Origin: Chrysomallon squamiferum
Lineage: Eukaryota; Mollusca; Gastropoda; Neomphalida; Peltospiridae
DNA length: 64,000 bases
Assembly (NCBI GenBank): GCA_012295275.1
Contig: CM022673.1
Coordinates: 13,750,788-13,814,787, forward strand
Direction: 5' to 3'
Position numbers and translations under genes: made by a program. Below, one piece after another: positions 26,361-39,423 of this stretch (the first letter of the stretch is position 1; every line of letters starts with the position of its first letter). The notes under the pieces were generated by a model. That model had not been told where the DNA came from and made no database searches. It was given only the letters and a program-made list of their open reading frames with translations.

Positions 26361-29300
26361 TGACAGAAACTCCAAAATTATTAAAGTTGAAAAATTATTA
26401 GCTATAAAACCTTTCAGATCCCTTTTTCTAATATTCAGTTTATCTTTTTATTGTTTTAATTTGTTTTTTATTTAAATATGTATTGTTTTTCTTTTCTTTT
26501 TTATGTAATTTTATTTATTTATTTATTTATTTATAACTTTTAATTTTAAAAATTTTAAATATTTTTTTTTTTATTTTTTATTTTTTTTTTCCACCCAGAA
26601 ATATTCACTGCAAGTGGAATATTAGAGCAAGCGTAGAGTCATATGAAAATGATTTTCTGAAGTTTGAAGTTGTTGATTTTATTTTGATGGGAAACAGTGG
26701 CTGCACCTCTGATTACCTTGAAATAACAGCAGGTAAAACACCAAAGTTTTTACATTTTGTTTCTAAATTTAGAAAAATGGAAACTGTTTAGATATACCTT
26801 AACAGAGTCTTGTATTGAACAGTTGTTGTAAGTTGTATAATATATATCTTTTTAATAATGTCAGTGATATCAGTGTGTTATTTTTATCTGTTAGCAACAG
26901 AAGAACATTTAATGTATACCTTCCCATAAACAGAAAATCAATATTAATATTTACTTTTAGAAACATAAATGTGGATATTTAATTCCATATTCTCTTCTCC
27001 CTATTTGATTGACTAACACACTAACACTAACAAGTAAACCCAGAATACCTGGAGTATACAGAACATTCATTTGATTCAAGCAAATTTAAAAAAATTTGAT
27101 TTATTAACAAAAAACCATCTATTAACACTATAATTAATCAACATATTTTCACTTGCTTAATTATATTTTGTTACATAAGCATTTAAAATAAACTCAGATT
27201 CTATAATCACTTGTTTCAAGATGTGTTATATTTTAATTTTTCACAGAAACAAGAAGTTCAGATCCAGAGAGTGTAGTAAGCAGAAATGTGGGTCGGTGGT
27301 GTGGAAAACGTTACAGCAAGTTTTTAGAAATACCTGGAGACGTGACGTTTGTCTTCCACTCAGATTCATTCAGTACCAGTCGAGGATTTAAAATTAAGAT
27401 TGACCTTATCAAGGGTAGACAAAGTTCCCCAAAAATTATTTTAATATGTAACAAAAAACAAAACATAAAAAAAACAAAAAAAAAAATATATAATAATAAT
27501 AATAATAATAATATCAAAAATTGAAAGCAGTAAAAAAAAAAAATCCAATTTATTTGTGTTCTCCTTTTTCATTTTTTTTTCTCAGACATATAGTTCTATG
27601 GAAAACAAATGTCTTTTTTTCTTTTTTTTCCACTTGAACATAAACATAAATTCTTTAATATTTATCAAAATGGAGTCTTTATTTGTGTGCGTTCACAATC
27701 ATTTTTCTTTGTTATTAAAATATTAATCAAACCAGTCATGGTTTAACTGAATAAATAAGTAATTGGTATGATAGTTTTAATAGTAATTATGTAGCAGTAG
27801 AGTAAATCTAAAATAAGTAAAATGAATTAATAAACTATTTTGTCAAAAATATGGAACAACTTATTTGTTATTTTATAAATAAAAACAATTTCAGAGTAGT
27901 CATTCAGCGTTTAATCCAGCAATTAAACACTAAAGAATTAACTTTCAATACTGTGTATGTGAGAATGTGTGTTTGTGAGTGTTGTCTGTGTGTATGTGTT
28001 AGAGTGTGTGTGCATTTGTATGAATTACAAGTAATGCATATTTACCAATAGACATAGTAGTGATGAGTTTTGCCTAGGGCCTGCACGTAGGAAAATTACC
28101 TGCTCTGAATATAGATATAAAAATCAATCTGGTTACCTTAGCACTATATACAGCATATATATATATATATATAATGATGTGGCAGCTGTTTAAAGATGTA
28201 ATTAAATAAATGGATATTTAAATTTTAGCTACAGATATCTGTAACAGCTCTGTACAACTAAACACAACAACTGCTGTTTATGGATCTCACCTTACTGCAG
28301 TTCAAGAATTTGGCCCAGCAGAAAGTTTGATTTATTCACCTGGGTTTCCTTTTGGTTTGTACAGGTGGGTATTTTTTTATTATATTTTTTTATTGTTTAT
28401 TTTTTTGTTTTGTTTAGTTTTCTAAAACTTGTATTCATTGAGTTTGTGTAATCTTAAAATATAAATGGGTGTGGTTGTGTACATGTATGTAAATGTATGC
28501 GTCTTGGTTTGTCTCTCTCTCTAATTTTTTCTCTCTTGGTCTGTCTGTTTGTCTCTCTGTCTGTTTATGTTTGATTCTGTCACTATATATTGAAATATGT
28601 ATATATGTATCTATCTGTCTATTATCTATATATCTGTATGTGTTTGTGTGTATGTGTGTGTGATTTTACAAAACTTTGACTATTATATCTTTATATGATG
28701 AGATTATAATACATATGTGAATTCACACTTGTTTTTGTGTGTTGGGTCATACATTGTTTTACCATCCTCTTATTCTCTTATAAAATTGTAACTGTGTGTT
28801 ATTCAAGTTTGGCAAACAAATTATTTTATCAAATATTCTAATGTTCTGTTTCACAGGGAGATGAAATGTGTTTGGGACATTGGCTTGCCCAAAGCAAAAT
28901 ATCTGTACTCTGGAACCCTACATCTGGAAAACAAGGCAGCATTGTTACCATGGAAACATGCTAATGTCAGTAATTCTCCTGGCAGTATTCATATCATGGA
29001 AAGTTAGTCTGATTTGAACAATGAAATGTTTTTAATATTGTTGAATGTTTTGTCGACTGTCATGTTTCTGATGTAAATATATTTATTTCAAAGTAAACCA
29101 AGAACTAAATATAAAAATACACTGATTTATTTCTTCTGGCAAATATGAAAAAATGTGTCCATAAGAGATTAATTGAAACATATTTATATAAATGTACTGA
29201 CATTATATCAAACCAAGAACACAGTATAATAGATAAATTTCTTCTGGTGTTAACTGAACAATCTGGCTACAACCAGAGATTAATAAATATTTATATTACA

Positions 29301-30066
29301 CATCTTAACACATTTTAATAATTAAAAAAAACTTAAAAGTGAAAATTACATGTTTTTTTTTCGCAAATTAAGATATGACAAAGAAAACCTATCATCACAC
29401 TGTGGCTTGGCTGTTAAAACTGATTTACTGATCACTTATATTCACCTTCTCATAAACAGTAAAATAAATACCAAAGTCTTTGATAAACTAACCACGAGAA
29501 AACAGTCCAAAGAGGTAGGTGCTGTAAGCTAACCAAACAACTCAGATGTGTAGTTTAACCACTGGGCTATAGTCATATCAACACTTGTTATAAAGCATTT
29601 AAAATGTTAATGAGGGAGGCAAAGTTTGATAGAAAGTTTGAAAATGTTTCTTCACTGAGGGATAATATCAAAAAGTCCCATCATAAATTTATTTATTTAT
29701 TTATTTTATTTTATTTTATTTATTTTAATTGTTATTTTTATTTTATTTTGTTTTATTTAATTTAATTTAATTTGATTTAATTTAATTTTATTTTTTAAAG
29801 AGGTGCAATAACTGATGTATTGTGCAGGTTATGTAATATTAAAATGTATTGCATGTTGTGTATGATGTTGTAGACTGGGAAGGAGGCAAGGAATACAGCT
29901 ACCGTATTGATGAGTATTTCATTTATCAGAGTTCAAGTCCCTACATGACAGACAAAACTGTTACAGTAACTTTCAACAGAACCAGGCACAGTCCTAAATA
30001 TCACATAGGTTTCCAGCTCATCATGTATCCCAGGATTCCTTGTAAGTGTAATCTATCTGGATGAAG

Positions 30067-30126
<60 letters not shown>

Positions 30127-31433
30127 AGTTATATAATATTTTATTTTAACGTTGTATACATCTTTTCTTAACAATTTTAATATCTGGTTTTAGACAACTC
30201 TAGTTGTTAATAAAGATGTAAATGATATTTATGTTTTAACATTCTGGGTTTAGACAAATCTGTCTCTGGTAATAAAGATGTAACTGATATTTATGTTTTA
30301 ATATCTGTGTTTTAGACAAATCTAGTTGTTAGTAAAGATGTAACTGATATTTATGTTTTAATATCTGTGTTTTAGACAAATCTAGTTGTTAGTAAAGATG
30401 TAACTGATATTTATGTTTTAATATCTGTGTTTTAGACAAATCTAGTTGTTAGTAAAGATGTAACTGATATTTATGTTTTAATATCTGTGTTTTTTAGACA
30501 AATCTAGTTGTTAGTAAAGATGTAACGATATTTATGTTTTAATATCTGTGTTTTAGACAAATCTAGTTGTTAGTAAAGATGTAACTGATATTTATGTTTT
30601 AATATCTGTGTTTTAGACAAATCTAGTTGTTATATGGATGTACTCACAGCAGACCCAGAACCATCATTTGTGGATATCAGAGACAATGGTTTCAAGTTAG
30701 TGTCAAGTTTATTTAAACTTTTAATTTATTTATTTATTTATTTTTTTTTTTCTGTTTGCTTTTTAATTTTTTTATTTTTTTTCTGTGTTTTTTCTTTTGT
30801 TATTTTTTTATTTAACCTTTTTAATTTAGTTTTTATTTTATTATTACTTTTTAATTTAAATTTAGTTTTTTTGCTAAATTTTATTTCATTTCATTTCATT
30901 TTATTTTATTTCATTTTATTTTATATTTTACTTAATTTCATCATCTTTTAATTTTTCCTTTCAATTTGCTTTATATTATTTGATTTCAGTTTTTTTCATG
31001 TATTAAATTTTTTTTTTAATTTCAGTTTTATTCACTGCAGCTGGATGATATCATCAGGTAAAAGCATTGGTGGTGATGAGAACCGCGTAGTTGTAGTTGA
31101 AGTGTTGGAGATGGACTTCGACTGGAGCACAGTGACGGAGTGTAACAAGATTTTCAGAGTGGAGGATCGTACGTACTAGAAACACAAAATCTCAAAAACA
31201 CAAACTCATAAAATATCTGACATCATTCTGTAAACATTATTTAGATTTTAACCTTTAAATACTTTTCCTGCATGAACTGGTGACATATTGATAAATATTA
31301 GGAGATGTACTGGCTGTTTTATATCTGTTGAATTCTTGAGTCAATTAATTGCAGAATACAATCTATGGATTTATCTGTAGAGTAAATACAACAGTAAAAC
31401 AATTTATGAGTGTTATGATTTTGTTTTTTATTA

Positions 31434-31510
<77 letters not shown>

Positions 31511-32870
31511 GTTATTTTTAGGGAATCACTCACTGATATTTGATGAACTCTGTAAAACAAAGACAAGTTCTGATCTACCAATTCTCATACGAAGTTATGG
31601 TGTTTGGATTTTTGTTAAATTTAACATTAACACCAAACTTCGCAGACTTCTCTTCAAATATTACTCTCGAAACAAATGTGAGTTAGTTATTATTATTATT
31701 ATTACAACTACTACTACTATTGCTACTGCTATTACTACTACTACTAGAAATGCTACTATAATTCTAAATGTACTACACTATTGCTATTATATATAGTGTT
31801 AATTACTATATCTGCTATATATTCTAAATATATACTACTACTACTGCATCTTCATCTATCATTACTACATTACTACTGCTACTACCACTGGTGCTACTTC
31901 TATATTTATTATTACTACTACTACTACTGCTGCTGTTGTTGGTGCTGCTGCTACTGCAATTACTGTATTTGTTTTTATTGTTTTACTATTCAGATGTCAT
32001 TAATCTGAATATAAGTAAATGAAAAACAACAAAAACAACAAGAACAACACAGAAAATTTTGGCATAAAAGTGTAAAGAAATAAAAAATGTAACAAAACTG
32101 GTATCAGCAACTTATTAGAACTATGAAAAATTTAGTGAGGTCAGTTAAAACTGACTTTGATAATTAAAAGATGCAATTTGTAGTTACACACTGACAATTT
32201 TTAGTTACAAACTGACAATTTATTTTCATCTCTAGATGACTTCAGTGAAAAGCCTGTGGAGGCTGTTGAAAACAGAAGTTACATGTGGCTGGTGGCGCCC
32301 TCTGTTTTGAAGGAATGGTAATATCTACATCATTTTTAAATTTATTTATTTTATTATTATTTATTTTTAATTTTGTTTTGAAATAACAGAACCCGTATAA
32401 CAACAGTATAACATTATAAAATGAAGCGTGAAAATATAACCCTCTGTCACATTTTGTTTGGTACAAGAAACATTTTGTGAGAAATTTCAATCAATTTAAT
32501 TATAACTGATTCTCTGTTCAGGATCACTGAGCCTGTGCGCTGGCTTTTCACGACAAGAAGACCAGGGAAATGCATCGAGCTGGGAATTGTCAACATCACT
32601 CAGTCCAAGCACTACACAGACCAGATCATCAGAGCTTTTGATGGTAAATGTTTTATATACTCAACAGCAATGTGTGTTTGTAAAACACTGTAAGTGTGTG
32701 GTAAATTACACTGTTTTTCTCTGTTTCTCTTACTCTCCATGTTTCTGTCTGCATGCCTTTCTGTCTGTCATTCTCTTTATTTCTGTTTCTCTCTCTCATT
32801 CTGTTTTACTTTGTTCTCTGCTTTTCCCTCCCCTCTCTCACTCTTGCAATCTCTCTGTCTACATATGTAA

Positions 32871-32920
<50 letters not shown>

Positions 32921-35917
32921 TATATATATACATTAATTGTGTTAATACACAGTGTATGCTATTTGTTTTATTATACACTGTTTGTTGTCTGTGTTATTAT
33001 ATTAAATGTTTTTTTGTTATTATATTAAATGTTTTTTTTGTTATTATATTAAATGTTTTTTTTATTATATTAAATGTTTTCTGTGTTATTAAAATAAATG
33101 TTATCTATTTTATTATATTAAATGTTATTTTTATTATTATATTAAATGTTTTCTGTGTTATTATATTAAATGTTTTCTGTGTTATTATATTAAATGCTAT
33201 TTTTGTTATTATATTAAATGTTTTCTGTGTTATTATATTAAATGCTATTTTTGTTATTATAATAACAAAAATAACATTTAATATAATAACAAAAATATCA
33301 TTTAATATAATAACAAAAATAACATTTAATATATTAAAAGTTTTCTCTGTACTGCAGGCTCAGATGAGACAGCTGATGAAATAATGACCTGTCCGTATAT
33401 AGATAAGTGGGGACTGAAGCGTTTGCAGGGCCCAGTGAGAAGTACTGGCAGTTCTCTGTTCGTGCTTGTCAACACAGAGACTAATCCTGTAGACACACCT
33501 GTACTTTTTTCTTACACCGCTTCAGGTTCGTACAGGTAGTCACTTCCAAAACAGGACACAATTTAACTGTAATGGAAAAACAGACAATTTATTTTTCTCA
33601 CGTTAAATAGTTTTTGGAATTTGGTTTTAAATGATGTACATTTTAATAAAAATATTTGAAATATTCATGGGTTATTCAAATTTTGACATCTTTTTCATGT
33701 ACCCATCCAGTTTATAGAAGAAAGAGTCCATTTTATATGTTAGACCCAAAATATCTCTGTTTCAGTAAATCTATATAACTTAGCTTTGTTATTCTGCAGT
33801 GCTGTAAGGTGGTAACTTTTACATAACAGTTTCAATGCTGTAATAATGATTTAGAAAAATACTTTAATTTACACTGTTTCATCCCATGTACTCTATAGTT
33901 CTGTTGTAACAGTTAAATACTTGTTTTTATATTACAGATACATGTGACTTCTCCATGTACTCCAAAATACTGTTGTAACAGTTAAATACTTGTTTTTATA
34001 TTACAGATACTTGTGTCTTCTCCATGTACTCCACAGTTCTGTTGTAATAGTTAAATACTTGTTTTTATATTACAGATACATGTGACTTCTCCATGTACTA
34101 CACAGTTCTGTTGTAACAGTTAAATATGTTTTATATTACAGATACATGTGTCTTCTCCATGTACTACACAGTTCTGTTGTAACAGTTAAATACTTGTTTT
34201 TATATTACAGATACATGTCTTCTCCATGTACTACACAGTTCTGTTGTAACAGTTAAATACTTGTTTTTATATTACAGATACATGTGACTTCTCCATGTAC
34301 TACACAGTTCTGTTGTAACAGTTAAATATGTTTTATATTACAGATACATGTGTTTTCTCCATGTACTCACAGTTCTGTTGAACAGAAATACTTGAACAAA
34401 CAGTGAAAATAAACATTTTATATTACAGATACATGTCCACTCCATGTATTACACAGTACTGTTGTAACAGTTTTGTTGTTTTTATATTACAGATACATGT
34501 TTAACCATTTATTAAAAGTACTGTTGTAACAGTTAAATATATTCACAGATAAATGTTAAATGAAATTCTATTGTAACAGTTAAATATTTTTAAAATACAT
34601 GTGGCACATACATATAACAAACATGAAAATAAACATAACCAGTCCACACAAGTGAGTTTTGTAATAACAACTTTAACTTGATAAAATTTCTCAGCTAAGT
34701 CTTAAAGAAATGGCAAATATTTAAGTAAAACACACACACACACACACACACACAGTAGATTATTATTATTGTTGTTGTTATTATTATTATTATTATTATT
34801 TTATAACAACACAAAGTAAAGTGAATAATGTATACTTAAATTCACAGGGAAAAAAAATGAAAAGAAAATGAAGTTAGTTTATCTTAATTAGAAAATCCAT
34901 TTTGATTATAAAACAAATCAATATTTATCAAATTATTTAAAATAATTTCATCTCTGCTAATAATCAGGATGATGTCTGTGTTTCCTCTCTGTAGAGTTGA
35001 TTAGTGGACTGTGGAGTCTGTTTATTTGTAGAAATATTTTGTGTCACTGGAAGATTGCTTCAGAAGGTGGCCATGTTCAGATTAGATCTTCTACACAACT
35101 AACTTCTTGTGACAAAAATTTTCTGGCAGCTTATAACTGTAAATTTTTGTTTGTTGCTGTTGTACTAGTTGTTGTTGTTGTTGTTATTATTATTATTATT
35201 ATTATTTTTTTTTTTTTGTTGCTGTTTTTGTTGCATGGGAAAGTAATAGTTATTTGTAGTTGCTGTTGTTGTTGCATGATTATTTTTATTATTACTTATT
35301 TCTACTATTGTTGTTATTATTTTATTATTGTTGCTGTTATTTTTGTTGGTATTGTTATTATTTCTATTATTATTATTATTATAAAAATACTATAAAATTA
35401 ATTAGCATTTACAGCACATTTATTTATTTGCTTAAATTATAAAAGCTTACTCATTTTGTTTTACTTTACTGACAACAAAGACAAAGATTTTTACAAATAT
35501 CTCAAACATCGATTTTCTTTCATTGTTTAAAACTGGTCTTCATATTCAGCTGATAACATTAATTTTTATTATTTTTCTATAAATTAATGTTATCAGCTGT
35601 AATTTATTTTGATCCCCCCCCCCAAAAAATATAATAATCTCCTTTACCAGATTTTAATTTAGAATTTTGATTCTGTTATTTTTCAGCTCTGTCTTCAGAA
35701 CGTCTGATAGGAAAGTGGTGCCAGTCTAATGACTCTGTGATCAGTGAACAAAATGATTTGTACTTGAAATTAGCTGTGAAAGAGTCAGATGAGGGCAATT
35801 TTCAGTTAAAGTATTTTAATGTTAAAAACACGTGTAAGTAGAAAAGCTATTTTTTTTTTAAAAAATTCTCATCTGAATTATTTTCAACACACTTATTTAA
35901 GCAATGATTTACGTACC

Positions 35918-35968
<51 letters not shown>

Positions 35969-37478
35969 TATAAAGATATTAATTTTTATTTTTTTATTTG
36001 TTTATAAACATACATTTACAAACATTTCTGATATTTGTGTTTTTTAATTTCAGCCAGTTGTTGTTCGCAAAACTCTGTAATTCGTCTGACAGCTGAATCA
36101 GTCTTGAGTTTGACTTCACCAAACCACCCAGTGTACTACCCCATGTGAGTACTGTAAAATACATTCTTCTAGTTTCTGGTAGTCATGCCAACACACTTGT
36201 TTGATTTTGTGGCATTTATTTTAAGCTACATTTTTAATTATTTCAGTGATTTTTGTTTTGTATTGTTCTGTTTTTATCTGTCTTTTAGTATTTGTCAATA
36301 ATTCACTTGTCATTGTACCAACACATTTGAAAATTCCCTATGTATTGCTAAACATTCATTTACCCAATTTCAAAATACTAATATTTAATATACATATGTA
36401 CCTATGTATGTGTATGTATGTATGTATGTATGTATGTATGTATGTATGTATATGTATGTAAATACTATAAAATAAATAAATAAATAATGGAAAAAAAGAA
36501 AAGAAGTCAGTTATTTGTTTTAAGCCCAGTCTATAGACATCGTACTCTGTGTTACAGGAACTGTGACTGTATGTGGCACATCATCGCTGCTGGACGTGTG
36601 AACATCGTCAGCATAGACATTGAAGAGTTTCATCTGCAGAGACAACAGCCTGGTGAAAAGTGTACAGATAGCCTAGCACTTTATAATGGTATTTTTGTTT
36701 TATTTTAAATACTTTTTATTTAATAACTTCACGTATATTCCTCCTAACAAATATTTTTCATGCAGAGATTTCCAGGAACCATCATTAGCCAAATAACTGA
36801 GTTAGCAAATGATATCAGAATTAAAATTTTGCATTATGAAAAAACCCCAATGAAAACACCTGTGTAAAAATGTAGGTGTTATTGACAAGTTTATTGCTAA
36901 GTCATTTAAGAATTGTGAAAATCTGTTTCCATCATAAGAATGTTTTGGTCCTGCCCAGTATATTATTATTATTACAAATAGATAATTTTTTGCAGGTAAT
37001 GAGAAAGAAATAATTAATTTAAAGGTAAAAATATGAAATCATTTATATTAGTTATTGTACAGGTAGAAAGATAAATGTAAGGTCTTATTTATTTATTTAT
37101 TTTTTTTTATTTTGCAGGTAGAAATGAAAGTAATTTTTGTTAAATATTTTACAGGAGAAAATATGAAATAATTTATGTTAATTAATTTACAGGTTAAAAA
37201 GTCCAAAGTAATTATTTTACAGGTTAAAAATAAAAATAGTTACTGTCAGTTATTATTGATTACCCTACAGGTAATAATAAGATACCAGCCAATGAGATTG
37301 CAGTGCTGTGTGGTGAAGATGGTGTTACTAAAAATAGTTTTCAGTCAGCTGAACAGAATATGACTCTTCACTTTAAATCAGACTCCGCTGTCGCAAATAG
37401 AGGATTCAAACTGAGTCTCAAATCGGTGGCTATTAAATGTAAGTTCATCATTGTAGTTTAAATTTTTATTAACACCAG

Positions 37479-37535
<57 letters not shown>

Positions 37536-39385
37536 TATACCTGTGACATGCATATGTCTGTTTAAAATATTTAACTTTGTAGTAAGATAAGAAATAATAA
37601 TAATAAAAAAATAAACAATAAATAATTATAAATGAAGTAATAAATAAATAAATTTTAAAATTAATAATAATATATAAATAAAAGAAGATAATATTAAGGA
37701 AATGAAGAAACAACAAATTAATGATATTAAATAAATAAATAAAATAATGAATAAAATAAAATAGAATAAAATCCAAATTAATAGATAAATACATTTTAAA
37801 TAATAAAATTTAATAATACAAAATAATATAAAATAACAAACTGTTGAAATAAAATAATTAAAAATTAAATGAAGTTAATTTAATAAATAATATCTGCTAT
37901 TTTATCCATGTTTTTTTTTTTTTTTTTTTCAGACATTAATACAGCGTGGAGTTCAAAAATCAAAGTCACCACAAAGGCTCAGTATCTGCATTTCAGTGGA
38001 AGTTCTTCAAGGTATACGAGAAAAAAACAAAACAACCCCCCCAAAACCCTCCCCCTCCAAAAAATAAAAATAAAAATAAAAATAAAAAAAACAATTAGTG
38101 GAATTTACATTTCATTTCACACTAAAATTCAAATGATACAAATAACTGGTCTTGCAAAGAACTGATCTAACAGCAAACAAGAAATATAAAGTTAAAAATA
38201 AACAAAAAATCTTGAGGTTAATATTTTCAGCTTGCTGGTTCAACATTTGTTTTAGGAATGATATATTAATTGTGGAATTAATCCTTCTCAAAGCACTTAT
38301 TAAATTAATAACCAAGTTTATCAATAGCTTTATTCTGTTTTAAAGTCTATGAGTAGGAATGTACAAAAGATTTCTTCTTCCTTATATTCAAGAGTAGCCC
38401 TTAGAGAGGGCAGTAGTTTGTTTTGCTGTCATTATTAATTTTTATCCCTTCATTAATTGTTTTTTAAATTTCAGCTGTAGTGGAGGTGTGTGTGTGTGGA
38501 CACTGAATTCTCCTAAACATCATGTGACACACATACAAGTACTTCATTTACAAATTCCCTGTACATCACAGTTTCTGGAGGTTGTGGATAGTAAGTTGTG
38601 TCTTTGTTTACAAAGTATGATTTGTGCCATTTTCCTCTGACTTTTGTTCTTAAGTCTTGCACAGAAATTCTTACCAAGTAACTAACTACAATAATGATTT
38701 GGAAATAAAAAAATTATATATTTTGTCCATACACATGCACATTTTCTTTAAAAGAGTGAATTAATTAATATTTCCATGCAGTTATCCACATTCTAATCCT
38801 TCTTTCTTTCATTCTTTCATTCATTCATTCTTTTTTTTTTTTTTTGTGTGTTGATGTGTGCCAGGTATTTCCTTTACAGTTTTCAAAAGACAAAGCATAA
38901 ATAAGAACAGTTTCAAAAACACATGTTGAAAATATACTTCAAATTATTGACAGATTTGGTTTGTTTCAGTCTCGGATTCTCAGAATCACCCGAGTTACGG
39001 CAAGCTGTGTGGGGGGACATCTGCTGCAGTGACAAGTTTGGGCACCAAATTTAACATCTCCTTCCACATGGGTGGCCCAGACACAAACATTGAGATACGA
39101 ATCAAGTACTACAGCGAGGCAGGTGAGACGTGGTGTTTGTAAACTCACTCAACTGTGCAGTTAGTTCTTTCTTAGAACATGTGAGCAAGGCAGACGTTTC
39201 CTGCTTGAAAGATAAAAATATAGTAATTTGTGGAGAATGGTAATATGTATGTTTATTTGTAATAAGATCATCTGTTTGCATATTACATGTGTAACAAGTA
39301 GATGTTTCTGTATTATAGTGTAATATGTAGATATATATGTATTACAGTGTAATATGTAGATATTTCTGTATTACAGTGCAATATG

Positions 39386-39423
<38 letters not shown>

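Noticed and set aside
26142-26375. Poly-S/poly-I and poly-N frames on both strands
   Set aside because: Trinucleotide repeat translation within CUB intron 2.
32587-33384. 265-residue plus-strand frame
   Set aside because: Only its first 57 bases are CUB exon 12; the rest is the translation of CA and minisatellite repeats in the intron.
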